A DNA stretch of 56,726 nt from Granulicella sp. S156 (GCF_009766105.1 NZ_LMUH01000007.1:1-56726); one strand, 5' to 3'; numbered from the stretch's first letter, positions 7,198 to 15,560 are shown. Notes: generated from the letters alone by a model not told the origin. Translations and numbers: made by a program.

Positions 7198-9381
7198 CTA
7201 CCCAGCCGACTGCTGTTGTTGCGCAGGCAGCGCAATCCCAGCCTGCGCCGCCATCTGCGCCTGTCCTTCCGGAGGCATGTCCTTGAAATTGATGCTCTCC
7301 TGCGGAGGCTTCTTCACCGGCGGCTGCTGTTGCTGGGCCTGTTGGACCTCCATAGCCTTCTTATGCTCCAACCCATGCAACCGCACATTCGCAAACCCCA
7401 GCGGATTCTGCGCCTTCGCCTTTTGCCCATCAGGACTATTCACAAACGTCTGCACCTCGGCAAACTCCACCTCATGCATATCGAAGTCCGCATCCACCGG
7501 AATCGAACTAGACTGAAACTGCTGTTGCGACGGCGGCTGCGGACCCTGCTGTCCTGTAGCCTGAGCCTGCTGCGCGGTTACCTTCCACTGCTGCAGGGCA
7601 GCCGCATACCCCTGAATATCCGGAATAGGCGTAGCAGCCAGTAACTCATTGATCTCAACCAACTGCTTATCCCGCGAATCCGCTCCAGGAATGACTAACT
7701 CTTCCAATCCCAGCAGGTTCTTAGCAAACGCCTGGTTATCGGGCTGCTGCAAAATAGCCTGCCCTGCCGCCGAGCTCCCAAACTGCTGCACAAAGGCATT
7801 AAATTTATTCACCTTCTCCGCATAGGAGTCGGGAAAGTTCTCATCCGTCTCCGGAGTCCACTTAGCTTTCCCCTCGCGCAGCGCATCGAAGTCCACCGAG
7901 ACCGTCTCACTCTGCCCCTTCTTCCCGCCTGAAGGCACCAGCGCCGAAAGAACTCCCGTCCTCACCTCAGCCGCCGCGCGCACCGCCTGCCCCATCACGG
8001 TCGACCAGAACTGCACATACGGCATCCAATTCAATCCCATCACTCCCATCGCCTGGTTACGCGCCATCGAATAACCCGACGCCGTCTGCTGCGCATCCAT
8101 CTCCGCCCCGAACAGCGAAGGCTGCTGCCCCGTAAGAAACTGGCACAGCGGCCCCTGCACATCCTGCATAAACGACATCATCGAAGGCGAAGGCTCCGCC
8201 GCAGCCTCCTGAAAGAAGTGGCTCTCTGCTGAGGCATCATTCTGCCGCTCGAACGGCAGATACATCTTCGGCTTCGACTCCTGCTCCGTAATCGCATCGA
8301 TGTCGATCGCATCCTGATCCACCCACGTCGAAGGAACGCCATACTCAAACGTCTCCTGCGCCAGGTTCATCATGTCGTTGAACGCTTCCTGCGCACTCAT
8401 CATCGACTTACCCACCGACGGCCGATGCATCCCATCCCCCGGCAGCGCATGGCACAGCGCCAGGTGGTCATCCATCGACTCATTGCGGCTCTCGCAGTAA
8501 GTCTCCCCGGCAAAGCCCACATAGCAGCCATCCGGAAACGCCTCCTTCAGCGCATCCTTGTCATCGCCATCGGGTAACTCCTCAAACACCCACGGCCGCA
8601 GCCACGTCCGGCTGAACGTCGCCAGGTAGGCATTGGAGTTCCCACTATTCGACTGCTGCTGATTCATCCCCTGCGCCACCGACAGCCGCGAGATCCGATC
8701 GAACTCATCGCCACTATCACTGGCAGTAATCCTGCTCGCCGCCTCCGGAAACTTCGACTTCAGAAACGCAACATCGTGCTCCGTGTTGATCTGTCCATAG
8801 CCACACTCCGCAATCGTGGCAGCCGTCATCGGGAACCGCGTCTCGAGCACACCAAACAGATCGATCTTCTCTCCCGGCTTGCCCTCCCTATCCGTAACCG
8901 AGCGCGTATAGGTGACGATCAAACCATCAGTCCACAGCAACCGCGCCGCATCGATCTGCAACGACTTCGGAGGATTCTGCTTCTCGATAATGCGCCGCGC
9001 CTTATTCGCCTCAGCCGCAGCCGCAATATCCAACGGACTCTTCGGATCATCCGCCTCGGCCCGCGAGTTAGGAGAGTTCTGGCTAAACACCGCCATAAAA
9101 CTCTTCGCATAAGCCTGGTAGATATTAAACGTCTGCCGGTAACTAGCCGAAGTATCGGCATCCCCTGTCACCGTAGCCAGGCCGTTGATTGACACCAGTG
9201 CCTGGTCCTTCGCATCCCAGGCCAGATACTGCAAGCCACGATAAAAGAATCGCTGTGTCCGCGCATCCAGCACCTGCACACGCCGCGCGGTAGAGTCCCG
9301 CGTCGCCTGCTTACGCACCAGCGAAAGCAAAACGCCTTGCAAATGCTGATCGATATTCCCCTGCTGCTGTTCTTCGCCCAC
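7198..9381 (-). CDS. Phage portal protein (P22-sized)
   Basis: At 727 residues it is close to P22 gp1 (725). It starts with GTG behind GGAGGACTAA. It has a charged N-terminal domain, a central mixed alpha/beta region including LLWTDGLIVTYTRSV and ETRFPMTAATIAECGYGQ, a middle segment with SMMSAQEAFNDMMNLAQE and AEMDAQQTASGYSMARNQA that resembles the portal stem/clip region, and a Gln/Pro-rich C terminus of about 130 residues. The dodecameric portal is the DNA entry channel and partner of the terminase. It lies just upstream of the lysozyme fusion (33 bp). The family call rests on overall resemblance, size and context; a profile search would settle it. Confidence 0.75.
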   Translation of the reverse strand: MGEEQQQGNIDQHLQGVLLSLVRKQATRDSTARRVQVLDARTQRFFYRGLQYLAWDAKDQALVSINGLATVTGDADTSASYRQTFNIYQAYAKSFMAVFSQNSPNSRAEADDPKSPLDIAAAAEANKARRIIEKQNPPKSLQIDAARLLWTDGLIVTYTRSVTDREGKPGEKIDLFGVLETRFPMTAATIAECGYGQINTEHDVAFLKSKFPEAASRITASDSGDEFDRISRLSVAQGMNQQQSNSGNSNAYLATFSRTWLRPWVFEELPDGDDKDALKEAFPDGCYVGFAGETYCESRNESMDDHLALCHALPGDGMHRPSVGKSMMSAQEAFNDMMNLAQETFEYGVPSTWVDQDAIDIDAITEQESKPKMYLPFERQNDASAESHFFQEAAAEPSPSMMSFMQDVQGPLCQFLTGQQPSLFGAEMDAQQTASGYSMARNQAMGVMGLNWMPYVQFWSTVMGQAVRAAAEVRTGVLSALVPSGGKKGQSETVSVDFDALREGKAKWTPETDENFPDSYAEKVNKFNAFVQQFGSSAAGQAILQQPDNQAFAKNLLGLEELVIPGADSRDKQLVEINELLAATPIPDIQGYAAALQQWKVTAQQAQATGQQGPQPPSQQQFQSSSIPVDADFDMHEVEFAEVQTFVNSPDGQKAKAQNPLGFANVRLHGLEHKKAMEVQQAQQQQPPVKKPPQESINFKDMPPEGQAQMAAQAGIALPAQQQQSAG

Positions 9382-9737
9382 TTAGTCCTCCAGGAAAGCC
9401 CGGAACAGGCACAAGCCCGCCCAAACTCACAACTACTCATGCTGCTGTTTCACTTTTGCTTTTCTTTTTGTCATTCCCGAAGGGAATCTGCTTCTGTTCT
9501 TGCTGTTGCTCTTCTGGTTTGTCATTCCGAGCGCAGCGAGCGAACCTGCTGTCTCCCGTTCTTCGTTAGTACAGCAACAAGCGTTATGCGCCAGCTCAAG
9601 CGCGACCGTTGCAGTTTAGACCTATACATTTCTGCACGACACAAGCAAAGAATGGACTTTAGCCCCTAGGACATGCCTTCCTCTGCCATGGCAAAATGTC
9701 AAAGAAAGGCCCAACCCTGCGTCTTTACTCACAATGC
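9382..9737. repeat. Intergenic stretch with repeat family A (9465-9560)
   Basis: No gene is seen. It holds a two-unit family A repeat (GTCATTCCCGAAGGGAATC and GTCATTCCGAGCGCAGCGAG). The rest is unremarkable. Confidence 0.6.
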
Positions 9738-10061
9738 CTACAACCGATTCAAACCCTTCGGGACATGTTCCTCTTCCAAATCGTCCTCATCATCATCACT
9801 CCCCAACACCTCACGCAGATGCTCCATCACACTCCGCAGGTCAGGATGCTCCCGCTCCTCCGTCCCATCCGGCCCATGATGCACGCACTTATACCCATCG
9901 AGCATCTTCTCGACCTCGCACTTCCCGTCACAGCCACCACGATCATCCCAACAATCGCGATCCTCATCCGATACATCCGAGCTGCTCTTTTCCCTGGGCC
10001 AATCCCCCATGCTTCGGGCAATATGCCCACTCCGGTAATACTTGCCTGATTCACCGACCAT
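9738..10061 (-). CDS. Small Cys-containing acidic phage-element protein
   Basis: This 107-residue protein starts at ATG 10061. The centre has four cysteines (CWDDRGGCDGKCE, then GYKCVHHG), a spacing that could bind a metal. The C-terminal third is strongly acidic (GSDDDEDDLEEEH). It lies upstream of the portal gene across a repeat-filled gap. No family recognised. A longer overlapping minus-strand frame in another phase (9827-10195) looks like a shadow. Confidence 0.55.
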   Translation of the reverse strand: MVGESGKYYRSGHIARSMGDWPREKSSSDVSDEDRDCWDDRGGCDGKCEVEKMLDGYKCVHHGPDGTEEREHPDLRSVMEHLREVLGSDDDEDDLEEEHVPKGLNRL

Positions 10062-10104
10062 TTGCGTCTCTCCTCTCTGTTGCTTTTGTCTTTCTTTCTG
10101 TCGC

Positions 10105-10144
10105 GCACAAAAGAAAACGCCAAGACCCTTGCGGGCTTGGCGTT
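10105..10144 (-). terminator. Rho-independent terminator of the toxin-antitoxin operon
   Basis: The inverted repeat AACGCCAAG / CTTGGCGTT (10116-10124 with 10136-10144) is followed on the minus strand by TTTTCTTTTG. It lies about 85 bp past the last gene of the operon (stop at 10228). Confidence 0.7.
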
Positions 10145-10227
10145 CATTGTTATCTTTTGCTTTGAAAGAGCGGGGGCTTCAGCCTCACCGCTCATGCGCT
10201 ACTACCTACCGGAAACGCACCTTATGG

Positions 10228-10731
10228 CTACTGACTCCCCACAAACGACTTGCAGATAACACCAGGAGACGAAGCGGATAGCTCTTTTACATCGAATAGA
10301 ACTTCCGGCCGCCGTTCCGCTCGCCTAATAGCCCTTATAAGATGCCGCTGTGTCCAAACCCCTCCAAGCGGAGGATCTACAAAATCGATCTTGTTTCCCG
10401 ATCTCAGAAAGCTGCTATTGTTTTGTACATCGAATATCGTCTTTCGGCCCCTTTGGTGGTAGATCAGATCGAATATTTTCCCGCTGGCACGGCCACTATC
10501 GGCATAAGCCACAACATAGATGGTGCGCTCTCCCGGATAAGATACTGTGTCGATTGCATAGCTGACACGGACAGACTTCGCGTGAGATTTTTGGACTGAG
10601 AGCCAATCTGTATCTTCGACAACCAGGCAGTGTGAAGCGCCACGCAACAACTCAGAGCTATTGCTTTGAGAATGGGCAGCAAGGCCACTCCACAATATCA
10701 ACGGAAATAAAATCGAGATCTTGAGCATCAT
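10228..10731 (-). CDS. Exported protein, last gene of the toxin-antitoxin operon
   Basis: The protein is 167 residues with an N-terminal Sec signal peptide (residues about 1-22, ISILFPLILWSGLAAHS). The mature part is about 145 residues with mixed beta content (ERTIYVVAYADSGRASG, KIFDLIYHQRG). Two cysteines, one near the start and one near the end of the mature chain, could form a disulfide. No family recognised. The gene starts 6 bp after the preceding gene, so it is co-transcribed. As an exported protein in a phage-derived operon it may be another immunity or superinfection factor; this is inference. Confidence 0.65.
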   Translation of the reverse strand: MMLKISILFPLILWSGLAAHSQSNSSELLRGASHCLVVEDTDWLSVQKSHAKSVRVSYAIDTVSYPGERTIYVVAYADSGRASGKIFDLIYHQRGRKTIFDVQNNSSFLRSGNKIDFVDPPLGGVWTQRHLIRAIRRAERRPEVLFDVKELSASSPGVICKSFVGSQ

Positions 10732-10737
10732 TGTTCT

Positions 10738-11421
10738 TTATCTACTTTTATGCCATTCATCTTGGGCTGCCTTTTCTATTTCGCGTAGATATTCAATATG
10801 CAACTCAGTTGGAAGCGGAGCCTCTGAAAAGAATTTGTTGTCATCGAATTTGATGCCAGCGCGTTGCTGGATTGAGAAGGGAGCAATCCCATACTTTCGC
10901 GTCCGAGGATCATGCCCAACAACAAAGTTCATGGGGTGGTAAACAATCTCTTCGCCAAAAAGCTCAGACACTTTCTTTCCAGTCTTCTCTGCGATTTTGT
11001 CGAGGGGAGAACTAAGAGCCTTAATCAGAGGAAAGTCTGTGTTGAAGCTGATGTGACTGACATATGCCCAGTGGCGAATCATCCCATCGGTATAAGTCAG
11101 CCCTAAATTCTCAGCGCCCCACTCCAAAAGATCAATTAGAATCTTATGGGAATCTTCAGTTGTGCTGAGGGATTCAACGTAGATAAGTCCCGAATAAATC
11201 TTGAGTTCGTCAATGACGATGCCACCTAGGCGTCCAGAAGCAAACACAACGCCCTTATCGTTCAGGTCGAAGTCTTCTATCTTTGTTGGAAAGATCTTAA
11301 AGTCATACCGTTTTGCGATCTCTGGCACGATATCGGCCAAGCGTACTCGGCCGCTTGTGTTAAGTTCGTCGATTTCGATAAACCCAAGCGTTCTTGCCTT
11401 GACGATTGCTGCTAGATTCAT
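10738..11421 (-). CDS. Conserved-looking protein of unknown function coupled to the antitoxin
   Basis: The 227-residue soluble protein starts at an ATG overlapping the antitoxin stop by 4 bp (ATGA). It is acidic, with an N-terminal ARTLGFIEIDELN segment, a middle LGGIVIDELKIYSGLIYVESL segment and an HPMNFVVGHDPRTRKYGIAP segment. I do not recognise it. Strict coupling indicates it works with, or is dosed together with, the toxin-antitoxin pair. It could be a third component or an effector of its own. Confidence 0.65.
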   Translation of the reverse strand: MNLAAIVKARTLGFIEIDELNTSGRVRLADIVPEIAKRYDFKIFPTKIEDFDLNDKGVVFASGRLGGIVIDELKIYSGLIYVESLSTTEDSHKILIDLLEWGAENLGLTYTDGMIRHWAYVSHISFNTDFPLIKALSSPLDKIAEKTGKKVSELFGEEIVYHPMNFVVGHDPRTRKYGIAPFSIQQRAGIKFDDNKFFSEAPLPTELHIEYLREIEKAAQDEWHKSR

Positions 11422-11888
11422 GCTAAAGCTCCCTGATTAAACCACTGATTCCCGCCACCTTGAAGAGAACCATACCCCTTCTCGTGCTGGTCTGTGCTGC
11501 CTATGAGGGCAGTCTCTTGGAGATCACGAACAACCTGTGAAGGTGTAGGCACAGGAAGCGAAGTTGGAGGTATGGTGATTGAATTAGATTTGTGCATGAG
11601 GGGGACAAAATCAACTCCCACTCCCACAGCGGACAACACTGAAACCAAGGTGCCCCATGTGGGGTTTCCTTGCTCTGAAAATGAGCGATACAGTGTTTCT
11701 CGCTGCACGCCAGAATCTCTAGCCACCGTAGCCATCTTTCTAGCCTGCGCTACCTGCTTGAGAGCAGAAAGGAAGTTCTCTGGCGAGTTCTTTTGCGTCG
11801 CACTAAGGTACGCGGCTGCAACTTCCGGGTTTGCCAGCCGTTCCGTGCGAATCTCTCGAAATGATCTTGTTTTTCTAGTCGTGCTCAT
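11418..11888 (-). CDS. HigA-like antitoxin / XRE-type regulator with a long C-terminal tail
   Basis: The protein is 156 residues from the ATG at 11888 (MSTTRKTRSF), which overlaps the toxin gene by 14 bp; the longer frame upstream is within the toxin and unlikely. Residues about 12-95 match the addiction-module antidote family: N-terminal PEVAAAYL, then FLSALKQVAQARKMATVA, and an HTH with SGVQRETLYRSFSEQGNPTW followed by LVSVLSAVGVGVDFVPL. It binds the toxin and probably the operon promoter. About 55 extra residues, rich in Pro, Ser, Gly and Gln (from about residue 102), are absent from typical members of about 100 residues. Confidence 0.85.
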   Translation of the reverse strand: MSTTRKTRSFREIRTERLANPEVAAAYLSATQKNSPENFLSALKQVAQARKMATVARDSGVQRETLYRSFSEQGNPTWGTLVSVLSAVGVGVDFVPLMHKSNSITIPPTSLPVPTPSQVVRDLQETALIGSTDQHEKGYGSLQGGGNQWFNQGALA

Positions 11889-12192
11889 TCCATAACCTCT
11901 GGGCCGCGAAAATGTCTTGTTGTTGCCGCTTCTTCTGGCCCCCACTGATTAGATGAATGACAAGGCCCACCTGTCCGAAATATATGCGGTATCCAGGCCC
12001 GTAATCGATTCGCAATTCTGACACTCCACCTCCGACCGAGGAACAGTCCCCCAATAAGCCTCTCTCGACCCGATCAATTCGTTCAATCACGATACCTTCC
12101 GTTGCGGGATCAAGCGTGTTAAGCCATTCAGTGAACGGCTCTCGTCCATCATCGGCTTGGCATACGACAACTTCACGGGGGAAAGCTTCCAA
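11875..12192 (-). CDS. RelE/HigB-type toxin (addiction module killer protein, Gp49-like)
   Basis: The 105-residue protein matches the phage-derived Gp49/HigB-like branch of RelE toxins: GREPFTEWLNTLDPATEG, then RVERGLLGDCSSVGGGVSEL, RIDYGPGYRIYFGQ, and a C-terminal GGQKKRQQQDIFAAQRLW. Family members cleave mRNA at the ribosome. The start is a TTG; no in-frame ATG is available. The toxin comes before the antitoxin, the order typical of this family, and the two genes overlap by 14 bp. Confidence 0.88.
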   Translation of the reverse strand: MEAFPREVVVCQADDGREPFTEWLNTLDPATEGIVIERIDRVERGLLGDCSSVGGGVSELRIDYGPGYRIYFGQVGLVIHLISGGQKKRQQQDIFAAQRLWNEHD

Positions 12193-12294
12193 TGGCGCAA
12201 CGCGGCTATTTATGTGACGTAAAAATCACAGCAAGGATAGCACACGCCCTCATCTCTCTCAGACTGACGCCCTATTATGCTATAAAGACGGAAG

Positions 12295-12383
12295 CGGAAG
12301 CGGAGGGAGTCGAACCCTCAAAACCCTGCTAGGGAGTTCGCGGTTTATAAGACCGCTGGGCTTGGCCGATGCCCAACGCTTCC
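12295..12383 (-). tRNA. Class II tRNA-like gene with apparent UAU anticodon
   Basis: Read on the minus strand, an 89 nt cloverleaf forms. The acceptor stem is GGAAGCG/CGCTTCC with G73 and no encoded CCA. The D arm is GGGC/GCCC with A14, G18G19 and A21. The anticodon stem is GCGGT/ACCGC with loop CTTATAA. The variable arm is 20 nt and contains CCCT/AGGG. The T arm is GAGGG/CCCTC with loop TTCGACT. The long variable arm and G73 are serine-type features, but the anticodon phased by the stem is UAU (codon AUA, Ile). T9 and T15 are unusual bases. An upstream TATAAA could be its -10 element. It may be a functional missense-type tRNA, a phage tRNA or a degenerate gene. Confidence 0.75.
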
Positions 12384-12424
12384 GTGTGACTTTTATATCA
12401 CACATATGCGTAAGTTAGCTGCCC

Positions 12425-12461
12425 GCAACAGATACGGCTCCCCGCCGGGAGCCGCTGTTGC
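12425..12461. other. Long perfect stem-loop upstream of the tRNA-like gene
   Basis: Outer arms GCAACAG/CTGTTGC and inner arms CGGCTCC/GGAGCCG, with a 3 nt bulge, can form a 14 bp hairpin. There is no T-run on the minus strand, so it is not a typical terminator in the direction of the surrounding genes. On the plus strand it is followed by CAAAAATTTA. Confidence 0.6.
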
Positions 12462-12540
12462 AAAAATTTATGTTGGCCTGTTACTGCAATTCCAGCCCGC
12501 CTAAGTTGGTATCTCCTTGTAAAAGTTATACTTACCCGAT

Positions 12541-12681
12541 TTACCGATCATCTGGCCCTTGCTTCGCAAACCTCTCCACCCGCGCAGAGGAGACCCGCCG
12601 AGGATCGTGCGCATCCTCAAACTCCCGCCTCACCTCACGAAATCCCTTGCGAGCACGAAACGGCTTCGGCCTGCATGCCAT
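12541..12681 (-). CDS. 46-residue truncated paralogue of the small membrane protein at 15191-15460
   Basis: The minus-strand frame starts at ATG 12681 and ends at TAA 12541. It contains RPKPFRARKGFREVRREFED, then AHDPRRVSSARVERFAKQ. This matches the C-terminal half of the 89-residue protein encoded at 15191-15460, but the N-terminal membrane segment is missing. The stretch that matches at DNA level covers about 12560-12672. It lies directly downstream of the fibre-like gene, so the two copies bracket that gene. It may be a pseudogene left by duplication or a small soluble variant. Confidence 0.5.
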   Translation of the reverse strand: MACRPKPFRARKGFREVRREFEDAHDPRRVSSARVERFAKQGPDDR

Positions 12682-12702
12682 CGTTCTTGCTTTTTGAATT
12701 GA

Positions 12703-15150
12703 TTAGATCTTCGTCACCCACGTCCCGCCGGCACAGAACGACGCATGACCGTCCTGCGAGAAAACCCACGCGCCCTTCGTAGAACAGGAACCAGAAGGAG
12801 CGGCGGAGGGGCCGTAGTACAACGGTGAAGTAACCGACGAACCGAATGCAGCATCGCCCGTATGCTTAAGGCTCCACGCCGCCCCTTTACCGAGAGCAAC
12901 ATCCGTAACAGGAGTATTGCCAAAGAGGTCATCTGACGTATTGGAGTTCCAGATGAAGTGAGCATTCTTCTCGTCAATCAGCCCACAGACACCGGGTAAT
13001 CCAGCTCCGTTCCCCGTCCCCCAGCAGCCGAGTGTCGTTGAATTCACGCCAGGTGCAATCAAATTGATCGCGATCCCTTGATCATTGCCTGTGGTCTTCA
13101 AGTTAAGTTGGGCAACACCATCGGTTACAACATTGACCGTCCCCGCATTAACCGCTCCACTAAACGTCCCATTCTTGGACGCCATGTTTATAAACGACAT
13201 GGCTCTCCCCTTCGGATCGTATATTTGCGCAGGCACACCGGGGCCTTCAGAACCCTCTTCATTTAACCCTGGCATCGAGAAAACCGTAAAGGGCGCTCCA
13301 TTCCCTTGCGCCGTGTGCTCCACGTTTATCACGGATGGATATTCGTCAATGGGATCACCATCCGCAAATGGGCCACTTTGGATGCGTATAAATTCACCAA
13401 AGGGCCCAATGAGGTTCATAGCATTAGGAAGCATGATCGGACTGGCAGTTCCTGCATTGTGATACATCGACAGGGGATTAGTATTTTCGAGTACAAACGG
13501 TAAGTATCCTCTGTCAATTCCGGTACCTTCGGCCTGGAGAAGCATCAGGTCAGGTCTTAAATTTCCATTACTCGGGGTATATTGGTGATCCGTAAACCAG
13601 AAGGCATGACCTCCGCCAAATGGATAATGAGGATTTTCTACAACGTCTCCCACAGCCCAATTCACTGAATTGGGTTCCAGTGTGGGGTCAGCGCCAATTG
13701 AGTTATTCCTGACAACCTCTGCTCCAGGGAAGAGATGAAACCCGGTACCGTATCCAGATAGCCCATATTGATGGGCTTGACCACCAAGAAGATTGGTACC
13801 GCCAATCAAGTCGGAGCCCGTCAAAGAGCCATAGGCATAATCCGACGTTCGCATCTTTGTGTAGACGAGGGAGTCGTCAAAACTGACATACTGTCCGCAG
13901 ACGCCACCTTGAAAAATCGCAGATCCGGCACGGTTAGGGTTTCGCCTGCTGATGGTAATGTCCTGTGACGTGCCCGAAGGCTTTGAGACCGCGGTGATCG
14001 GCACTTGTTCCGGGTAATACACTCCCGCAACGCATACCGTTCCTCCTTCCGTGAATGCAGGCGTAGACGAGCCAATCGGCTGCAGGGTAACGGTCAAAGT
14101 TATAGGAACATTGATATCCGCAGACTGCCCTGTAGGAGGAATATTCGACTTTGTAATACCCCACGCCTTCGTCAGTGGCAGCTTTGCATTGGTGGGATAA
14201 TCCTGCAAAACGGTCCCAGGAACGGTCTTCGATCTCCCCGTCAAACTCCCAGACACCGCACCTCGAGTGATATCAAGCAGAAAAGCTCCATCGGTGGTCC
14301 AGTTATTTCCCGAAGTAAACCTAAGTGCAGGCGTATAACTTCCGGCCGCGATGGAGGCAACCGTTCCGTGAAAGTAATTTTGATTCTCTCCACCCTGTGA
14401 TGTGATTTGGGTATGACCTTCATCCGATTGCGCAGTAACGCCTTGGTCTCCGAAATTGTAAAGATAGATGCCAGCATCATCGCCGACGGCATGTTTGTTA
14501 CTGCCGCTTGTTTTCAAGAAAGTTTGAGATATCCCGCGCGTAGCAACCAGCAATGTTTCGTTTTCCACCCCTAGCTGACGCCAAAGCCCGCTGTTTCCAA
14601 GGCTCAGACCGCCACCGTAGGCCGTGAAGCTGTTCGTGAAAAGGTCTTGCCGTTGAACGACAGAGCTATTGGGCTTTGAAGCCGTAGCATTGAATGCCGA
14701 TGCTCCTCCAATCACCGAAACAAACGTTCCGACCTTCGAAGTCGACCCTCCGGCTGCCGTATTGTCTCCCGCCAGCACCGCGCCCGCCCCTCCTTCAAGA
14801 GCGACATCGCTGATTGTCGTCGTCGTCATTCCTGTCGCGCTCATCGTTATATCGTAGTGATTGGCCGTAGAGGCATAAAAGCTGATGAGCGCGTTCGACT
14901 GTGCCGTGAAGGGATTACTCAGGGGCGTACCAGAAGAGTTGGAGTAAAGCGTAGCCGGCATGGTCGTACCGGTGAGGTAGACATGCACCATACAGCCAGG
15001 AAAGGCTGATATCTGTTGGTTGCTTGAAGATACTCCCGATACGACAGCTCCCGTAGCACCCTGCGTGCAGACGCCGTGATACGCAGCCGTCTGACCGTAG
15101 CAAATAGATGCTGAACACATCGTCATAAAGAGCAATATCTTCTTCATCAC
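12703..15150 (-). CDS. Sec-exported fibre-like protein of the phage element
   Basis: The protein is 815 residues, starting MMKKILLF behind GGGGAAGGTGAG. A signal peptide is clear (residues 1-20, cleavage near YGQTAA). Residues about 25-115 form a fibre-like N-terminal domain (TGTTMPATLYSNSSGTPLSN, then FYASTANHYDITMSATG), seen in acidobacterial phage-like fibres and adhesins. The rest is Gly/Ser/Thr/Asn-rich beta material with few charges, suggesting a repetitive beta-structured shaft, and the C-terminal end (CSTKGAWVFSQDGHASFCAG) has two cysteines that could pair. It is probably a receptor-binding or surface fibre; a Sec signal is odd for a phage tail fibre assembled in the cytoplasm. Confidence 0.6.
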   Translation of the reverse strand: MMKKILLFMTMCSASICYGQTAAYHGVCTQGATGAVVSGVSSSNQQISAFPGCMVHVYLTGTTMPATLYSNSSGTPLSNPFTAQSNALISFYASTANHYDITMSATGMTTTTISDVALEGGAGAVLAGDNTAAGGSTSKVGTFVSVIGGASAFNATASKPNSSVVQRQDLFTNSFTAYGGGLSLGNSGLWRQLGVENETLLVATRGISQTFLKTSGSNKHAVGDDAGIYLYNFGDQGVTAQSDEGHTQITSQGGENQNYFHGTVASIAAGSYTPALRFTSGNNWTTDGAFLLDITRGAVSGSLTGRSKTVPGTVLQDYPTNAKLPLTKAWGITKSNIPPTGQSADINVPITLTVTLQPIGSSTPAFTEGGTVCVAGVYYPEQVPITAVSKPSGTSQDITISRRNPNRAGSAIFQGGVCGQYVSFDDSLVYTKMRTSDYAYGSLTGSDLIGGTNLLGGQAHQYGLSGYGTGFHLFPGAEVVRNNSIGADPTLEPNSVNWAVGDVVENPHYPFGGGHAFWFTDHQYTPSNGNLRPDLMLLQAEGTGIDRGYLPFVLENTNPLSMYHNAGTASPIMLPNAMNLIGPFGEFIRIQSGPFADGDPIDEYPSVINVEHTAQGNGAPFTVFSMPGLNEEGSEGPGVPAQIYDPKGRAMSFINMASKNGTFSGAVNAGTVNVVTDGVAQLNLKTTGNDQGIAINLIAPGVNSTTLGCWGTGNGAGLPGVCGLIDEKNAHFIWNSNTSDDLFGNTPVTDVALGKGAAWSLKHTGDAAFGSSVTSPLYYGPSAAPSGSCSTKGAWVFSQDGHASFCAGGTWVTKI

Positions 15151-15190
15151 TCACCTTCCCCGTTGAGTGAAATCCGTAGGGCACAAACCC

Positions 15191-15460
15191 CTAATCCTGA
15201 TTCCCCTCCCCTGTTGCTTGCTCCTTTATAAACCTCTCAACCCGAGCACGTGACAGCCTTTGTGGATCGTGCGCATCCTCAAACTCCCGCCTCACCTCAC
15301 GAAACCCCTTCCGCGCACGAAACGGCTTCGGCCTGGACACCGGCTTAGGCTCTTCCACTGCGGCTACCTCAATCGGCACAGCTTCATCCCCCCGCCCCGG
15401 CCAAAGCACAAGCAGCACTGCATGAACAACCACCCCCACGCCCAGCAATAGATCGACCAT
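15191..15460 (-). CDS. Small membrane protein with basic tail, between terminase and fibre genes
   Basis: The protein is 89 residues with one N-terminal hydrophobic segment (residues about 3-20, LLLGVGVVVHAVLLVLW) and then a charged cytoplasmic tail with PKPFRARKGFREVRREFED. A holin or spanin-like function is possible by size, but nothing specific supports it. The C-terminal half is repeated as a separate frame at 12541-12681. Confidence 0.6.
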   Translation of the reverse strand: MVDLLLGVGVVVHAVLLVLWPGRGDEAVPIEVAAVEEPKPVSRPKPFRARKGFREVRREFEDAHDPQRLSRARVERFIKEQATGEGNQD

Positions 15461-15560
15461 CTATATATCCCCCCATCACTCCCAGGCTCACCACAGCAGC
15501 CGTCGCGAAACGTAGCGAACCTCAGCGCCCGTTGCGTCAAAGCTCTTCCCTCTCCCCGCC

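Noticed and set aside
8776..9192. Plus-strand frame opposite the portal gene
   Set aside because: High-GC shadow with Arg-rich composition; the portal frame is clearly the coding one.
9827..10195. 122-codon minus-strand frame overlapping the Cys-containing gene
   Set aside because: It overlaps the gene at 9738-10061 in another phase and crosses the terminator hairpin; composition is not protein-like.
12332..12360. Reading the tRNA anticodon as UUA (ochre suppressor)
   Set aside because: The 5 bp anticodon stem fixes a 7 nt loop CTTATAA with T33, which gives UAU; UUA would need a shifted, shorter stem.
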